Notes under the pieces: generated by a model
The model's database searches: none
What the model saw: only the letters and a program-made list of their open reading frames with translations
Told to the model about the DNA's origin: nothing
Position numbers and translations under genes: made by a program
Source of the DNA: JBEIUL01 sp044356865
Lineage (GTDB): Bacteria > Planctomycetota > Phycisphaerae > Phycisphaerales > SM1A02
Direction: 5' to 3'
NCBI GenBank assembly: GCA_044356865.1
Contig: JBIKVN010000164.1
Span: 1-7,427 of the forward strand
Length of the DNA: 7,427 nucleotides
Part shown: positions 7,071 to 7,427 of the stretch, in pieces
Layout of the letters: each line of letters begins with the position of its first letter
Position numbering within the stretch: the first letter of the stretch is position 1

Positions 7071-7427
7071 GGCCGTTCGCCGTCGCCGTTCTGCTCGGGC
7101 TTGCCGGATGCGCCGCAAGCCCCTCCCTCGAGACCCGCGAGGAGCTGGTCGCCCGCCGGAACCGCGAGGGCGAGGCGGTGGCCGGGCTCTCGAAGGCCTC
7201 GCTCGAGGCCGCCCTCCGCCGCCTCGATCGCGACGGGGGCGGCGACGGCCGCTTCGACCTTCTCATCCTCTCGGGCGGCGGCGACTTCGGGGCGTTCGGG
7301 GCGGGCTTCCTCTACGGCTGGGCGATGGCCGACGACCCCGAGCTTCGCATGCCCGAGTTCGACATGGTCTCGGGCACCAGCACCGGGGCGATCCTCGCCC
7401 CGCTCGCCTTCACCGGCCGCGAGCCCG
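7067..7427 (+). CDS. Patatin-like phospholipase lipoprotein, 3' end cut by window edge
   Basis: Probable envelope lipid acyl hydrolase with a Ser-Asp dyad. Only the first 120 residues lie in the window. Residues 1-14 form a short signal peptide with lipobox LAGC, Cys15 being the acylation site. A charged, probably helical linker (about 20-62) precedes the patatin fold: DLLILSGGGDFGAFGAGFL (64-82) is the beta-strand plus glycine-rich oxyanion loop, and FDMVSGTSTGAILAP (98-112) carries the nucleophile elbow GTSTG with Ser105. The dyad Asp lies past the edge. The oxyanion loop reads GGGDFG, without the Arg/Lys of the usual GGGxRG. I recall lipoprotein-type patatins with SGGGxxGAFGAG motifs, so this looks like a member of that subgroup. 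The ATG overlaps the channel gene stop (ATGA) and has a perfect Shine-Dalgarno, so it belongs to the efflux operon. Substrate and any link to pump function are unknown. Confidence 0.9.
   Translation, partial: MRPFAVAVLLGLAGCAASPSLETREELVARRNREGEAVAGLSKASLEAALRRLDRDGGGDGRFDLLILSGGGDFGAFGAGFLYGWAMADDPELRMPEFDMVSGTSTGAILAPLAFTGREP

Noticed and set aside
5211..7118. A 635-codon minus-strand open frame opposite the channel gene
   Set aside because: Antisense shadow of the transporter end and channel gene, with Arg/Glu/Ala-rich sequence, no ribosome site that stands out and no domain motif.

Overview
The window comes from a very GC-rich diderm (Gram-negative type) bacterium: codon third positions are almost all G or C, and the genes encode a tripartite envelope-spanning pump and several lipoproteins. 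Nothing here fixes the lineage. The style (secreted MsrB-MsrA fusion, RND operon of lipoproteins) would fit Planctomycetota or a high-GC proteobacterium, but that is a weak inference.

Left part, minus strand (1-1024): a tRNA-Leu(UAA) gene (938-1024) is followed 75 nt downstream by an MsrB-MsrA methionine sulfoxide reductase fusion with an N-terminal export signal (start at 862). The fusion runs off the left edge inside its MsrA domain.

Divergent gap (1025-1086): only 62 bp separate the tRNA 5' end from the first gene of the plus-strand operon. It must hold the tRNA promoter and possibly that of the operon. It contains one imperfect inverted repeat. No regulator gene is visible on either side.

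Right part, plus strand (1087-7427): a compact operon encodes a complete RND efflux pump, namely a lipoprotein periplasmic adaptor (1087-2433), an HAE1-type inner-membrane proton antiporter (2437-5580) and a NodT-type outer-membrane channel lipoprotein (5577-7070). It ends, within the window, in the start of a patatin-like phospholipase lipoprotein (7067 to beyond the right edge). Gene junctions are +3 nt, then two 4-bp stop/start overlaps, so the four genes are probably translated from one mRNA. The adaptor, antiporter and channel should assemble into a pump exporting hydrophobic or amphiphilic compounds. The patatin-like lipoprotein is the unexpected partner and the most interesting element. 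All complete genes look intact, without frameshifts; no insertion sequence, CRISPR array or integrase was seen.
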